DNA from: Pseudomonas sp. KU26590
GTDB lineage: Bacteria > Pseudomonadota > Gammaproteobacteria > Pseudomonadales > Pseudomonadaceae
NCBI RefSeq assembly: GCF_026153515.1
Contig: NZ_CP110644.1
Location: forward strand, 1,517,501 to 1,581,500
Direction of reading: 5' to 3'
DNA length: 64,000 nt
Shown: piece after piece, positions 9,376 to 17,330 of the stretch
How positions within the stretch are numbered: position 1 is the stretch's first letter
Layout of the letters: each line of letters opens with the position of its first letter
Program-made: the position numbers and the translations under genes
The notes under the pieces: generated by a model
What the model was told of the DNA's origin: nothing
The model's database searches: none
Seen by the model: the letters and a program-made list of their open reading frames with translations, nothing else

Positions 9376-9407
9376 AAAAAAAACCCGGACGTGCCGGGCT
9401 TTTTTTT
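9376..9407. terminator. bidirectional intrinsic terminator after sodB
   Basis: A short CCCGG/CCGGG stem-loop is flanked by an A-run on one side and a run of eight T on the other. It lies 22 bp past the sodB stop on the minus strand. The rest of 9118-9375, upstream of bifA, shows no gene. Confidence 0.8.
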
Positions 9408-9428
9408 ATTCGAGCATTCAAGCATTTA

Positions 9429-10025
9429 TCAGGCGGTGAAGCTTTTGCCTTCGAACTGCTCGGCAACGAACTTCCAGTTGACCAGGTTCCAGAACGCCTC
9501 GACGTACTTTGGACGCAGGTTACGGTAGTCGATGTAGTAAGCGTGTTCCCAGACGTCGCAGGTCAGCAGCGGGGTGTCGCCGCTGGTGATCGGGTTGCCG
9601 GCGCCGATGGTGCTGGCCAGTGCCAGGGAGCCGTCAGCTTTCTTCACCAGCCAGCCCCAGCCGGAGCCGAAGGTGCCGATGGAAGTTTTGCTGAATTCTT
9701 CCTTGAACTTGTCGAAGGAGCCGAAAGCAGCGTTGATCGCGTCAGCCAGAGCGCCAGTCGGTTGGCCGCCGGCGTTTGGCGCCAGGCAGTTCCAGTAGAA
9801 CGTGTGGTTCCAGACTTGAGCGGCGTTGTTGAAGATACCGCCCGACGAGGTCTTGACGATTTCTTCCAGAGTCTTGCCTTCGAACTCGGTGCCTGGCACC
9901 AGGTTGTTCAGGTTCACGACATAGGTGTTGTGGTGCTTGTCGTGGTGGTATTCCAGAGTTTCCTTGGAGATGTGCGGTGCCAGAGCATCATGTGCGTACG
10001 GCAGCGGAGGCAATTCAAAAGCCAT
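9429..10025 (-). CDS. sodB: iron superoxide dismutase
   Basis: Cytoplasmic Fe-SOD that dismutates superoxide to oxygen and hydrogen peroxide. The metal ligands stand at the standard places: His27, His74, Asp157 and His161 (in CDVWEHAYY). The length of 198 aa is typical. The start at 10025 follows AGGAG with good spacing and gives the family N-terminus [10 protein letters not shown]; the longer open frame is not needed. It is monocistronic, with a terminator behind. In P. aeruginosa the next upstream gene is lysE (PA4365); here the accessory peptide operon lies between them. Confidence 0.98.
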   Translation of the reverse strand: MAFELPPLPYAHDALAPHISKETLEYHHDKHHNTYVVNLNNLVPGTEFEGKTLEEIVKTSSGGIFNNAAQVWNHTFYWNCLAPNAGGQPTGALADAINAAFGSFDKFKEEFSKTSIGTFGSGWGWLVKKADGSLALASTIGAGNPITSGDTPLLTCDVWEHAYYIDYRNLRPKYVEAFWNLVNWKFVAEQFEGKSFTA

Positions 10026-10394
10026 GGTAATTCTCCTAATCAGGTCAGTTGCGGTTTGCGCAAGGCCGATCACGGGCGGCCAGACAGAACTTACGCTGGC
10101 GAGTTTGTACTCTTTGCAGCGCAGGGGCTGGATCATAGCACCGGCCCCTGACCTTAACCACGCAACAACTGTGTGGGATAGAGGTTCCAGAGCATTGCGC
10201 TGAAATGACCGAGTGCAGGCAGCGGTCGCTCTGGCCAACGGGTGGCACGGCCGCAACTGGGCAAAATTTCTCGGCACCCATCGGTATTTTGTTAAAAAGA
10301 TTGACGGGTCAAGAGTCGAGGGTGTTTCCCCGTCCTGCTGTTTCGCCTTGCGGGCGGGAGCGCAGCGCCCGTTATCGTGCCTGCTGGCCGGTGA
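10026..10394. other. intergenic region between sodB and the accessory operon
   Basis: 369 bp without a convincing gene. On the minus strand it holds the sodB leader: a strong AGGAG before the ATG and a possible -10 TATGAT at 10132-10137 with a weak -35 about 17 bp further up. A GC-rich hairpin near 10350-10370 follows the MFS gene's stop but has no T-run, so I do not call it a terminator. No integrase remnant or direct repeat marking the island edge was seen. Confidence 0.4.
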
Positions 10395-11618
10395 TTAATG
10401 TGAGGACCCCGCCTGTGGATCTACGAGAACCGGACCGTCGGGGACACCCCATTTGTTGAGCGCATAGCCAAGCGCAGTAGCAATTAAAATGAAAATTGAA
10501 AGGCTTTCCAGAGGGGGCAGTGGTGCGTTGGAGAGGATCACGCTGACTGACCCGGCAGTCACGAACATGATGGTGCCGCCCGCTGCAGAAGACGCCCCCG
10601 CTTTTTCGCTGAACATCTCCATTGCGCGCGAGGCCGCTGCTGGCCTGACGAGGGTAGTTCCAATCGTGCAGATAATCATTGGGATGGCGACCGTGGCAAT
10701 CGAAAGCTGAAGTTGAATCATGCTGACCATGATCAACCCGGACAGCCCCGAGATCGCCAACCCTATCTTTATCTGGGCATCGATGACCAAGGTCCTGGAT
10801 AGCCGTGTAGCGACCAATCCCCCTACCACATACGCGGCTCCATAAAGTAACAGCACAAGCGCGTAGGCAAGAGACGATACCTGCAGTGTATCCAGGAAAA
10901 TAATGGGGGAGACGGCGATAAAGCCGAAGTGGCAAGAGAATGCCAGCGCGGACGTTAACCAGGAACATACAAAGGGCCTGAAGGTAACAATGTCTGCGTA
11001 GCGCGCCACGATATTGAGTTTCTCGTCTCGAGCGGATAACGGCAGATCCTGCAAGTTAGGAAAATAGAAGATGATCTGGCCTAGAAGAATGAACGCCAGG
11101 GTTGCAAATAAGTAAAAACTTCCCTGCCAGTCCAGCGCATATTGCAGATACGTCCCGAGCAAAGGTGAGAAGGAGATGCAGATGCCGCTTAAGGAAAGCA
11201 AATAGATACGAATTCTTTGCCGGTCTTCGACAGTGAATACATCCTGGACGATGGCCTGGGCTAGCACAAAGCACCCGCACCCAGCGCCTTGCACGACCCG
11301 CGCTATGGCGAAGGCGGTTTGAGTGTTTGAAAGTAGGCATCCCATAACACCCATCAGTGATATCACAAGCCCGATTTTCAACATGATGGGCCGTCCATAC
11401 TTATCTGAAAGAGGCCCGATCAAAATTTGTGAACCGGAGAACCCCACTGCGAACATTGCAACAAAAAGCGTCACCTCATTTATCTTCATTCCAAAGGCAT
11501 TTGCCAGTGCAGGGTAGGAGGGGAGCATCACATCAAGGGGGAACATGCCCAGCACAACCATTAACGAAAGCAGAAACAATGCAGACTTTTTTGAGGACGG
11601 TCCGGCCGGTTTGTTCAT
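10395..11618 (-). CDS. MFS transporter, DHA1 (Bcr/CflA-like), exporter of the peptide cluster
   Basis: A 407-aa protein with about 12 hydrophobic segments and the DHA1 motif A-like PLSDKYGRPIMLK after TM2, plus the motif C-like GICISFSPLLG stretch. It resembles the Bcr/CflA drug-efflux group, so proton-driven export of a small molecule is the likely activity. It starts 7 nt after the diiron oxygenase stop and is the last gene of a tight operon. The inferred role is export of, or self-protection against, the product made by the peptide, SagB and AurF-like genes. Base composition is AT-richer than the flanking core genes. Confidence 0.85.
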   Translation of the reverse strand: MNKPAGPSSKKSALFLLSLMVVLGMFPLDVMLPSYPALANAFGMKINEVTLFVAMFAVGFSGSQILIGPLSDKYGRPIMLKIGLVISLMGVMGCLLSNTQTAFAIARVVQGAGCGCFVLAQAIVQDVFTVEDRQRIRIYLLSLSGICISFSPLLGTYLQYALDWQGSFYLFATLAFILLGQIIFYFPNLQDLPLSARDEKLNIVARYADIVTFRPFVCSWLTSALAFSCHFGFIAVSPIIFLDTLQVSSLAYALVLLLYGAAYVVGGLVATRLSRTLVIDAQIKIGLAISGLSGLIMVSMIQLQLSIATVAIPMIICTIGTTLVRPAAASRAMEMFSEKAGASSAAGGTIMFVTAGSVSVILSNAPLPPLESLSIFILIATALGYALNKWGVPDGPVLVDPQAGSSH

Positions 11619-11625
11619 GGTCTAT

Positions 11626-12600
11626 TCAACTGTCGTTTAGTGAGAGAAGTCCAGCATCAACGAAGCGTTCTACATTCTGAGTGTCTTTAAAAAAACCGCT
11701 GCGCTTCATTGCCGTTATTGTCGCGGTGCAGCCCGCTTTTGCTCTGACTCGGTGTGGCAAAGCTCCTTGTTGCCGTTCATGGATAATCCGCGCGCTGGTA
11801 TCGTCAATGCCCACACATCTAAGGGTTTCATACAGCCATGATGTATGCAGTCTAAAAAACTCGTAAATGGCGTGGATGATGAAGGTTGAAATGAACGTCT
11901 GCTGAGCAGTCGACGCGCGTTGCCAGACAATGCTAAACAGATTGGAAAAATAGAGAGAGTGTTTTAGTTCATCCTCTAGGTGGTCACGAAGCATCAGGTA
12001 GACGGGTTGGTATATAGTTGCCTTGGAGATTTTGAGGAATTCTTTGGTGATCACGGTCTCTGAGACGAAGCCGATGATGAACCAGGCCAGTTCAGTGTGG
12101 ACCGGGTCAACGGTGCGTGCCAGTGCACGAATATTCTGAACACGCTCAGACGCTATCTCGCGGTTCTCGATACGGTAAACAGTGCATACTTGATTAGCCA
12201 CGGCTGCTGAAATCACGGCATGGTAGGCTTCATCTGCATACAATTTCAGCCCTGTCAGCTTCAGCGCCGGAGATAATCCAAAACCGACTCGATCATGGGC
12301 GATTGAGAGAATCGAGCGATTGACAATCCGAGTCTCCAGTTCAGTTGTATAGTCTAAAAACATCACTAGATACCTCGCCAGCAATGCCTGCCTGACCTCT
12401 TCTCCGCGGGAGTGAACGGCTTCGTCAGCCAGCCAGGGAAGCGCGGTTGGCACAAACCAGTCCTTGCGGAGTTCTCCTTCCCGTGTCCAGCCTGAAAGGT
12501 CATAGGCATAAGGTTGCGAGCGTACGGTAGAAGCCTTGTCCCAGTCTCCAAAGACCATCAGCGCGTCGCGTTCAGTCTTGGCACAGCTGTTAATCATCAT
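11626..12600 (-). CDS. AurF-type diiron N-oxygenase-like protein
   Basis: Resembles the AurF family of non-haem diiron oxygenases, which turn amines into hydroxylamines or nitro groups. The ligand pattern of that family is visible: Glu89 (or Glu87) in TTELETR, ExxH at Glu124/His127 (YADEAYH), Glu181 in FVSETV, His207, and ExxH at Glu211/His214 (LEDELKH). The length of 324 aa is normal. Its ATG overlaps the SagB-like stop (ATGA), so the two are translationally coupled. Its substrate is unknown; the genetic link suggests that it acts on the 26-aa peptide or a piece of it. AurF-like enzymes also occur in Pseudomonas mangotoxin and leudiazen loci, but the NRPS partners of those are absent here. 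Confidence 0.85.
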   Translation of the reverse strand: MMINSCAKTERDALMVFGDWDKASTVRSQPYAYDLSGWTREGELRKDWFVPTALPWLADEAVHSRGEEVRQALLARYLVMFLDYTTELETRIVNRSILSIAHDRVGFGLSPALKLTGLKLYADEAYHAVISAAVANQVCTVYRIENREIASERVQNIRALARTVDPVHTELAWFIIGFVSETVITKEFLKISKATIYQPVYLMLRDHLEDELKHSLYFSNLFSIVWQRASTAQQTFISTFIIHAIYEFFRLHTSWLYETLRCVGIDDTSARIIHERQQGALPHRVRAKAGCTATITAMKRSGFFKDTQNVERFVDAGLLSLNDS

Positions 12601-13688
12601 TGGGTACTCTCCCCGTTGGCGTGCAGTTCTTCCAGGGCTGTCGGCATATCCCGGCCAGTGCTGACGCCGGCACCGACAAACAGAAGGGGTGCTGACCGGT
12701 CGAGATGATTCATGACTGGCTCCAGACAGGATTCATCAATCGCTGCAGAGACCCACGTACCAAGACCCAATGAAGTCGAGACGAGCTGCACGGTTTGCGA
12801 TATATGACCTGCATCAAGAAGCGCTACGCGGTAGGCTCTTGAATGAGGATACTTCCACCAGAGGCGGTCGAACTGGCAGGTTAGAAAGATTCCGAAGGGG
12901 ATGTCCTCTGCGAAAAACTGTCCATTGAGTGCTCTACCTATACTAAAGTCACGGTCGCTGCTGATTAACTCCAAACGGTGGCACGCAGGATTGTAGTAAT
13001 AGAACCCTGCAGGAATCTCTGCCACGTTTCTGATGTAAACGTATCCGTCGATCGAGTTGAGCCCACCGCCTGAGGGACTGCTCCTGCGATCTCGCAGCCC
13101 CTCGGGACACAGCTTACTAACGTCGGCAGACCGCGAAGGTAAGTAAGCGAGGGAGTAATAAAGTATCGACTCAAGTTGTTTTTTTGTGATCGCCTCCTGC
13201 AGGAACTCTCTTACGCTGCGACGTTGGAGTAATGTCTGTTGCAGGTCATGGGTTTGAGCGGTGCCAGGGACATCCAACTCAATGCTATTTATTATCTTCC
13301 TGCCTTGAGCTTCATGCCTTAATTTTGGAACAGGCACTTCGACTGCGTTGTCGCAGGCAGCCTGGTACGCAATTGCCCACTCCCGAGTGTTGTTTGGCTG
13401 CTCTGCATAGTCGATACGACTTGTCCCAAAATGGAAAATCTTGGAAAGATCATCCCACCCCCAATCAACCACGGGAAATGAATGCTCCGCCAACAGACCC
13501 GTCGCGAGCAGGTCATGATCGATTGCATGATCCTTGTCCGGATCTTCATGGGGATTCTGACTGAGGTGCAATAACCGTGAAAGGTACGCTTGGGGAATGG
13601 AATACTGCTTGTGCGCAGCGTAGTCCCATAGCACCAGTTGGTTGTTCTTGATCAGGAAAAAAATGGTTGAGCTGATATAGGATGGCAC
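12597..13688 (-). CDS. SagB/ThcOx-type flavin-dependent peptide dehydrogenase
   Basis: A 363-aa nitroreductase-fold protein of the SagB type. These FMN enzymes oxidise azolines to azoles in thiazole/oxazole-modified peptides. Visible signatures are RRSVREF (156-162), SPSGGGLNS (204-212), YRVALLDAGHISQT (286-299) and GLGTW (308-312). The N-terminal 140 residues are more variable. No YcaO cyclodehydratase or docking protein is present, so azole formation is unlikely, and the enzyme may dehydrogenate another bond. It lies directly after the peptide gene and its terminator and overlaps the AurF-like gene by 4 bp. Whether it acts before or after the diiron enzyme cannot be told. Confidence 0.87.
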   Translation of the reverse strand: MPSYISSTIFFLIKNNQLVLWDYAAHKQYSIPQAYLSRLLHLSQNPHEDPDKDHAIDHDLLATGLLAEHSFPVVDWGWDDLSKIFHFGTSRIDYAEQPNNTREWAIAYQAACDNAVEVPVPKLRHEAQGRKIINSIELDVPGTAQTHDLQQTLLQRRSVREFLQEAITKKQLESILYYSLAYLPSRSADVSKLCPEGLRDRRSSPSGGGLNSIDGYVYIRNVAEIPAGFYYYNPACHRLELISSDRDFSIGRALNGQFFAEDIPFGIFLTCQFDRLWWKYPHSRAYRVALLDAGHISQTVQLVSTSLGLGTWVSAAIDESCLEPVMNHLDRSAPLLFVGAGVSTGRDMPTALEELHANGESTQ

Positions 13689-13711
13689 TGTTCTCTTCCA
13701 TGAGGCACTTT

Positions 13712-13746
13712 AAAAGAAAAAAAGCCCGGAAGTATCACTTCCGGGC
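13712..13746 (-). terminator. intrinsic terminator/attenuator between the peptide gene and the enzyme genes
   Basis: On the minus strand a perfect 10-bp stem (GCCCGGAAGT with its complement) and a 3-nt loop are followed by a U-rich run. It starts a few bases after the peptide stop and ends about 25 bp before the SagB-like start. Such partial terminators are common after precursor-peptide genes: they give much peptide mRNA and less enzyme mRNA by read-through. Confidence 0.85.
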
Positions 13747-13753
13747 CCGCACG

Positions 13754-13834
13754 TCACTTGCTCGGCGTTTTCACCGGGCTTGCAAGTTGAGTCCAGTTTG
13801 CCAAGGCTTTAGATTCAAGATTGATAACGGTCAT
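13754..13834 (-). CDS. 26-aa peptide, candidate modified-peptide precursor
   Basis: A small gene starting at 13834 with a textbook ribosome site (TAAGGA, 7 nt spacing). The peptide begins MTVINLESK, has a central NWTQL and ends in ASPVKTPSK, with no cysteine. A strong intrinsic terminator follows at once, then a SagB-type dehydrogenase, an AurF-type oxygenase and an exporter. This layout is typical of RiPP clusters. The Lys/Ser/Thr/Pro-rich tail is the likely core, with Lys side chains as possible N-oxygenation targets; that is inference. A longer version with in-frame upstream ATGs (48 or 60 aa) is possible, but those starts lack ribosome sites. I know of no described family for it. Confidence 0.65.
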   Translation of the reverse strand: MTVINLESKALANWTQLASPVKTPSK

Positions 13835-13880
13835 GGTGCTTTCCTTATCTAATTGACGGGCCGAACCATTCGGCAGCGCT

Positions 13881-13909
13881 AGATTTGAATATATTTCCAT
13901 GTGTGTCAA
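13881..13909 (-). promoter_or_regulatory. candidate promoter of the peptide operon
   Basis: A perfect -35 TTGACA lies at 13904-13909 (minus strand). At 17 bp spacing the -10 is only AAATCT (13881-13886), a weak match. The stretch 13835-14130 is conspicuously AT-rich and is otherwise empty apart from the open frame discussed among the findings. Confidence 0.4.
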
Positions 13910-14130
13910 CAATGTAATTAGAAAGTTTAAATTCATATTTTGGTGCGTTGCGGGTGCGCGGTGCACAATCGAGGTGCTTGAACTTTATGCCATCGGTAGG
14001 TGGTTGTTGATGTTCAATATTTTTGTGCGCCAAGTGAGTGCGGGGGTTATAAGCAACTCTCTTGCGACAGAAATATACGGCCGGATTGTCAGGTCAGTGA
14101 TGTCATGCCCGGTGTTGGCGAGAAGCCTGA

Positions 14131-14733
14131 TTACGCCGTTCTGATCAACTGCACCGCCACGCTGAACATCATCATCGCGACCATCAGGTCCAGCAGGCGC
14201 CAAGTAGTGGGGCGTGCCAGCCACGGGGCCAGCCAGGCAGCGCCGATCGCCAGCGTCGAAAACCACAACACTGAAGCGCTGGCCGCCCCGGCCACATAGG
14301 CGCCGGGCACTGCTTGCTGTGCGCCAAGCGAGCCGATCAGCAGCACCGTATCGAGATAAACGTGCGGGTTCAGCAAGGTCACCGCCAGGGCGGTCAGCAG
14401 TACCGCGCGGCGTGAGCGCTGGCCGTTGATATCGCCCTGAGCGAGGCTCTGCGGCGACAACGCGCGGCGCAAGGCCATGGCGCCGTACCACAGCAGAAAC
14501 ACCACGCCGCCCCAGCGCGCCACCGCCAGCAGCGTGGGGTTATGGGCCAGCACATTGGCCAGCCCGAACACGCCGGCGGCCACCAACAGGGCGTCGCACA
14601 CGATGCACAGCAAGGCCACGGAAAGGTGGTGTTCGCGACGCAGACTTTGCGCCAGCACGTAGGCGTTCTGGGTGCCGATGGCCATGATCAGCCCGAGGGA
14701 AACCAGCAGGCCGTTGAGGTAGCTTTGCCACAT
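14131..14733 (-). CDS. LysE/ArgO-family amino-acid exporter
   Basis: A 200-aa inner-membrane protein with about six hydrophobic segments. LysE/ArgO proteins export basic amino acids (Lys, Arg and analogues). The family features AIGTQNAYVL near the N-terminus and TLLNPHVYLDT in the middle are present. It lies 36 nt downstream of an ACT-domain gene, and both are divergent from an ArgP-type LysR regulator, the classic pairing in which ArgP switches on the exporter when internal basic amino acids rise. It matches PA4365 in context. Confidence 0.92.
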   Translation of the reverse strand: MWQSYLNGLLVSLGLIMAIGTQNAYVLAQSLRREHHLSVALLCIVCDALLVAAGVFGLANVLAHNPTLLAVARWGGVVFLLWYGAMALRRALSPQSLAQGDINGQRSRRAVLLTALAVTLLNPHVYLDTVLLIGSLGAQQAVPGAYVAGAASASVLWFSTLAIGAAWLAPWLARPTTWRLLDLMVAMMMFSVAVQLIRTA

Positions 14734-14769
14734 GATGTCGGGCCTCGTTCAGTTCAGGGGTGGACGCGA

Positions 14770-15168
14770 TCAGGCGCTCGTGGCCAGTGTGCGCAAGGTG
14801 GTCATGGCCTTCTGCGCGTCGTCCTTACCCACGAAAAGGTGGTCGTGGTAAAAGCCCGCGACTACGTTGCAACTGATGCCCGCCTGGCCCAGTGCGCTGG
14901 CGAACGCTGCGGTCAGCCCGACTGCCGCCAGTGAGGAATGCACGGTCAGGGTGATCCAGGCCATGACGTAATCGCAGTCCAGGCCCAGTCGCTGTGCCTG
15001 GCTGCGTTCGAGGATGATGGTCAGGCCCTCGCGCTCCCGGAAGCTGCCGATCACCTCGACGCCCTGCACCTGGCTGCCGTCAGCCACTGTGCAGAACACG
15101 TAGTCACCGTCGTTCAGTTCGGGGTCCATGCTGCGCAGCAATGCGTTGAGAGAGGTTTCGCCAGTCAT
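14770..15168 (-). CDS. ACT-domain protein (132 aa)
   Basis: A small cytoplasmic protein of the ACT/DUF2241-like type. ACT modules bind amino acids and regulate partners. Conserved stretches include DGDYVFCTV, FREREGLT and, in the ACT core, LAAVGLTAAFASALGQAGISCNV (shortened here: LTAAFASALG then GISCNVV). I choose the ATG at 15168; in-frame ATGs 18 and 81 bp upstream are alternatives, and none has a strong ribosome site. It is transcribed with lysE, so a role as amino-acid sensor or modulator of export is plausible but unproven. Confidence 0.85.
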   Translation of the reverse strand: MTGETSLNALLRSMDPELNDGDYVFCTVADGSQVQGVEVIGSFREREGLTIILERSQAQRLGLDCDYVMAWITLTVHSSLAAVGLTAAFASALGQAGISCNVVAGFYHDHLFVGKDDAQKAMTTLRTLATSA

Positions 15169-15277
15169 TGTTAGTTCGCCGTTCATTGAGGGTGTGCCGT
15201 GAATCAGTGTTGGCGATTGTTGCTCTACACCGAGTATAAGAAAAACCAATAAAACTCATCACCCATTAGAGAAACTG

Positions 15278-16177
15278 ATGTTCGACTACAAACTGCTTTC
15301 CGCGCTGGCGGCGGTGATCGAGCAAGCCGGCTTCGAGCGTGCCGCTCAGGTGCTCGGCCTATCGCAGTCGGCGGTATCCCAACGTATCAAGCTGCTGGAG
15401 GCGCGGGTCGGTCAGCCAGTGCTTGTCCGGGCGACGCCGCCCACGCCGACAGAGATCGGCCGCAGGCTGCTCAACCATGTGCAGCAGGTGCGCTTGCTGG
15501 AGCGGGATCTGCAGAGCGTGGTGCCGGCGCTGGATGAAGGCGGCATGCCCGAACGTTTGCGCATCGCGCTGAATGCCGACAGCCTGGCCACCTGGTGGGC
15601 CCTCGCGGTCGGGGACTTCTGTGCCGAGCATCAATTGCTCACGGATCTCGTGGTCGAGGATCAGGACGTCGGCCTCAAACGCATGCGCGCCGGTGAAGTG
15701 GCCGCGTGTCTGTGTGGCAGTGAACGGCCGGTGGCGGGGGCGCGGAGTGTATTGCTCGGGGCCATGCGTTATCGGGCGTTGGCCAGCCCTGACTTTATTG
15801 ACCGGCATTTCCCACAGGGCGTGACGCCGCAGGCGGTGGCCGGATCGCCCGCGCTGGTGTTCGGCCCGGATGATTTCCTGCAGCACCGCTACCTCGCTTC
15901 CCTGGGGGTCGAAGGCGGTTTCGAGCATCATTTGTGTCCTTCTTCCGAAGGTTTCACGCGCATGGTCGAAGCCGGAATGGGCTGGGGCCTGGTGCCGGAA
16001 TTGCAGGTCCGTGGGCAATTGGCGAGCGCTCAGTTGGTCGAGTTGCTCGCCGATCACTGCATCGATGTGCCCCTGTACTGGCATCATTGGCGCAATGGCG
16101 GTCGGTTGCTCACAGAGCTGACGGACCATCTGGTGAAAAAAGCAGGGCAGTGGCTGGTGCCGTTGCAAGCCAAGTGA
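15278..16177 (+). CDS. argP: LysR-family regulator ArgP (IciA)
   Basis: A 299-aa LysR-type transcription factor. The N-terminal winged helix-turn-helix is clear (residues about 3-60: FERAAQVLGLSQSAVSQRIK), followed by a periplasmic-binding-like effector domain. ArgP controls argO/lysE in response to Arg and Lys. The divergent position, 109 bp from the ACT-lysE pair, supports the assignment; the shared region is AT-rich. It matches PA4363. Confidence 0.93.
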   Translation: MFDYKLLSALAAVIEQAGFERAAQVLGLSQSAVSQRIKLLEARVGQPVLVRATPPTPTEIGRRLLNHVQQVRLLERDLQSVVPALDEGGMPERLRIALNADSLATWWALAVGDFCAEHQLLTDLVVEDQDVGLKRMRAGEVAACLCGSERPVAGARSVLLGAMRYRALASPDFIDRHFPQGVTPQAVAGSPALVFGPDDFLQHRYLASLGVEGGFEHHLCPSSEGFTRMVEAGMGWGLVPELQVRGQLASAQLVELLADHCIDVPLYWHHWRNGGRLLTELTDHLVKKAGQWLVPLQAK

Positions 16178-16264
16178 GCGTCAACAGGCGACGCAGCAGA
16201 TTGTGGGATCGTTGCAGAACAGCCGCGGCGATCACAGGCAAAAGAAGATTAATCGGAGCAGGCA

Positions 16265-17263
16265 ATGAAAATTCTGGTCACCGGCGCAGGCGGCTTCATC
16301 GGCGGACGTTTCGCGCGTTTCGCGCTGGAGCAAGGCTTGAGCGTCCGGGTCAACGGCCGCCGCGCTGAGGGTGTCGAGCATCTGGTACGGCGCGGCGCCG
16401 AGTTCATTCAGGGCGATCTCTGCGATCCGGAGCTTGTTCACGCGCTGTGTGACGACGTCGAAGCCGTGGTCCATTGCGCGGGGGCGGTCGGCACATGGGG
16501 ACGGCGTCAGGACTTCCATCAGGGCAATGTTCAGGTCACCGAAAACGTCGTGGAAGCATGCCTGAAACAAAGCGTCCGGCGGCTGGTGCACCTGTCGTCG
16601 CCGTCGATCTATTTCGATGGCCGATCGCACCTCGATATCCGTGAGGAGCAAGTGCCCAAGCGCTTCGGCAATCACTATGCCGCGACCAAATATATGGCCG
16701 AGCAGAAGGTGTTTGGTGCCGAGGAGTTCGGTCTGGAAGTCATCGCCTTGCGCCCGCGTTTTGTGACGGGCGCGGGTGACACGAGCATTTTCCCGCGACT
16801 GCTGCAGATGCAGCAGAAGAAGCGCCTGTCGATCATCGGCAACGGCTTGAACAAGGTCGACTTCACCAGCATTCAAAACCTCAATGAAGCGCTGCTCAGC
16901 AGTCTGCTTGCCGCAGGGTCAGCGCTGGGCAAGGTTTACAACATCAGTAATGGCGCGCCGGTCCCGCTCTGGGACGTGGTCAATTACGTCATGCGCCAGA
17001 TGGAATTGCCGCCGGTGAGGCGTTATCGGTCTTACGGCCTGGCGTACACCGCCGCAGCCATGAACGAGGCAGCGTGCCTGATTTGGCCGGGGCAACCTGA
17101 ACCGACGCTGTCGCGCATCGGGATGCAGGTGATGAGCCGGGATTTCACGCTTGATATCAGTCGCGCCAGGCATTATCTGGATTACCAGCCTGACGTCAGC
17201 GTGTGGACCGCCCTCGACGAGTTCTGCGGCTGGTGGAAAGCCCAGCACGGCGTCGCGTTGTAA
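16265..17263 (+). CDS. NAD(P)-dependent epimerase/dehydratase (extended SDR)
   Basis: A 332-aa extended short-chain dehydrogenase. The Rossmann motif TGAGGFIGG is at residues 6-14 and the catalytic YxxxK at YAATK (about 138-142), with an upstream SSPS serine. It resembles the 3-beta-hydroxysteroid-dehydrogenase-like group. The substrate is unknown. The start at 16265 follows CGGAG with good spacing. It stands between argP and a coiled-coil membrane protein, as in P. aeruginosa (PA4361 region). Confidence 0.9.
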   Translation: MKILVTGAGGFIGGRFARFALEQGLSVRVNGRRAEGVEHLVRRGAEFIQGDLCDPELVHALCDDVEAVVHCAGAVGTWGRRQDFHQGNVQVTENVVEACLKQSVRRLVHLSSPSIYFDGRSHLDIREEQVPKRFGNHYAATKYMAEQKVFGAEEFGLEVIALRPRFVTGAGDTSIFPRLLQMQQKKRLSIIGNGLNKVDFTSIQNLNEALLSSLLAAGSALGKVYNISNGAPVPLWDVVNYVMRQMELPPVRRYRSYGLAYTAAAMNEAACLIWPGQPEPTLSRIGMQVMSRDFTLDISRARHYLDYQPDVSVWTALDEFCGWWKAQHGVAL

Positions 17264-17330
17264 GAGACGTCAACATCCGTGGTTATACTGCGAGCCATTC
17301 AGATTCAGCGGTTTTTTCAAAGGTAGACCC

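Noticed and set aside
10350..10371. GC-rich hairpin after the MFS gene as a terminator
   Set aside because: No T-run on the minus strand, so intrinsic termination is not supported.
12597..13834. Thiazole/oxazole-modified microcin cluster
   Set aside because: The SagB-type enzyme is there, but no YcaO cyclodehydratase or SagC-like partner is encoded, and the peptide has no Cys.
10395..13834. Mangotoxin or leudiazen (mbo/mgo) locus because of the AurF-like gene
   Set aside because: The NRPS and other mbo/mgo genes are missing, and the SagB-type gene is not part of those loci as I know them.
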